In this document: positions 5,589-5,715 of the stretch, piece after piece
Layout of the letters: every line of letters begins with the position of its first letter
Numbering within the stretch: the first letter of the stretch is position 1
Source: DATJXG01 sp035500455
GTDB lineage: Bacteria > Acidobacteriota > Terriglobia > Terriglobales > Acidobacteriaceae
Reading direction: 5' to 3'
Assembly (NCBI GenBank): GCA_035500455.1
Contig: DATJXG010000229.1
Span: 1 to 5,715, forward strand
Length of the DNA: 5,715 bases
Position numbers and translations under genes: made by a program
Notes under the pieces: model-generated
What the model saw: only the letters and a program-made list of their open reading frames with translations
Told to the model about the DNA's origin: nothing
Database searches by the model: none

Positions 5589-5604
5589 TGGCACCAGGAG
5601 TGCA
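5589..5604 (+). promoter_or_regulatory. Putative sigma-54 (-24/-12) promoter of the last gene
   Basis: TGGCACCAGGAGTGCA matches 10 of the 12 defined positions of TGGCACG-N4-TTGCA, including the whole TGGCAC and TGCA. GG (5590-5591) and GC (5602-5603) have the exact sigma-54 spacing. The start would be near 5615, about 84 nt before the ATG at 5699. Confidence 0.65.
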
Positions 5605-5617
5605 TAAGCATATGGCA

Positions 5618-5633
5618 AGTGGGGAACGGCAGT
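5618..5633 (+). repeat. Conserved leader block, copy 2
   Basis: Identical 16-mer to 4418-4433. From the -24 element to the end of this block (5589-5633 against 4389-4433) the two regions align without gaps at 36 of 45 positions. Confidence 0.75.
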
Positions 5634-5698
5634 TCAGTAAGAACAAAGCGCACTTCAACCCGTCGCTTGCGACCGTTCTCAAAACTACGGAGGATGTC

Positions 5699-5715
5699 AT
5701 GAAAAAGCTAGTTCT
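5699..5715 (+). CDS. 5' end of a probable exported-protein gene (runs off the window)
   Basis: Only ATG AAA AAG CTA GTT and two further bases are present (MKKLV...). GGAGG (5689-5693) lies 5 nt upstream. The Lys-Lys start followed by hydrophobic residues fits a signal peptide and parallels MKKHLL of the gene at 4515. The upstream regions of the two genes are clearly related, so a paralogue is likely, but the coding part is too short to show it. Confidence 0.65.

Overview
The window (5,715 bp, GC-rich) looks like chromosomal DNA of an Acidobacteriota bacterium (Terriglobia / Koribacter-like). This is an inference from three things: a Tat-exported Gfo/Idh/MocA oxidoreductase, an FHA-GAF-sigma-54 activator, and a small exported protein of the 'VPFDF...LVPAGQY' kind, a combination I associate with that phylum. 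I see no tRNA, rRNA, CRISPR array, integrase or insertion sequence.

Layout. 1-1388 (minus): the N-terminal 462 codons of a Tat-exported Gfo/Idh/MocA-family oxidoreductase running off the left edge, with a plausible sigma-70-type promoter at 1439-1468. 1469-1758: non-coding, partly repeat-like. 1759-2090 (plus): a compact single-gene unit with an extended -10, a leader hairpin, a strong Shine-Dalgarno, a 60-residue DUF1059 protein and a downstream hairpin. 2091-2229: a gap between convergent genes, with short direct repeats and a second hairpin. 2230-4167 (minus): a complete 645-residue FHA-GAF-AAA+(sigma-54)-Fis HTH transcription activator. 4168-4514: a divergent regulatory region. 4515-4937 (plus): a 140-residue exported protein of unknown function, ended by a strong intrinsic terminator (4984-5015). 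5016-5698: a long gene-free region with a REP-like cluster of three hairpins and a second copy of the regulatory region. 5699-5715: the first codons of another gene (MKKLV...) that begins like the exported-protein gene.

How the parts may work together. The most interesting signal spans the right half. Both the exported-protein gene and the truncated last gene are preceded by matching -24/-12 elements with the exact GG-N10-GC spacing of sigma-54 promoters (4389-4404 and 5589-5604). An ungapped 45-bp block running from the promoter into the leader is 36/45 identical between the two. About 100-140 bp upstream of each promoter sits the same 14-bp palindrome, TAACC-RTTG-GGTTA, as expected for an activator's enhancer site. 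The sigma-54 activator is encoded divergently right next to the first copy. I infer a local regulon: the FHA/GAF activator binds the TAACC palindromes and switches on two exported-protein genes, possibly also controlling itself. The promoter, palindrome and leader matches are read directly from the sequence; the regulatory link is inference.
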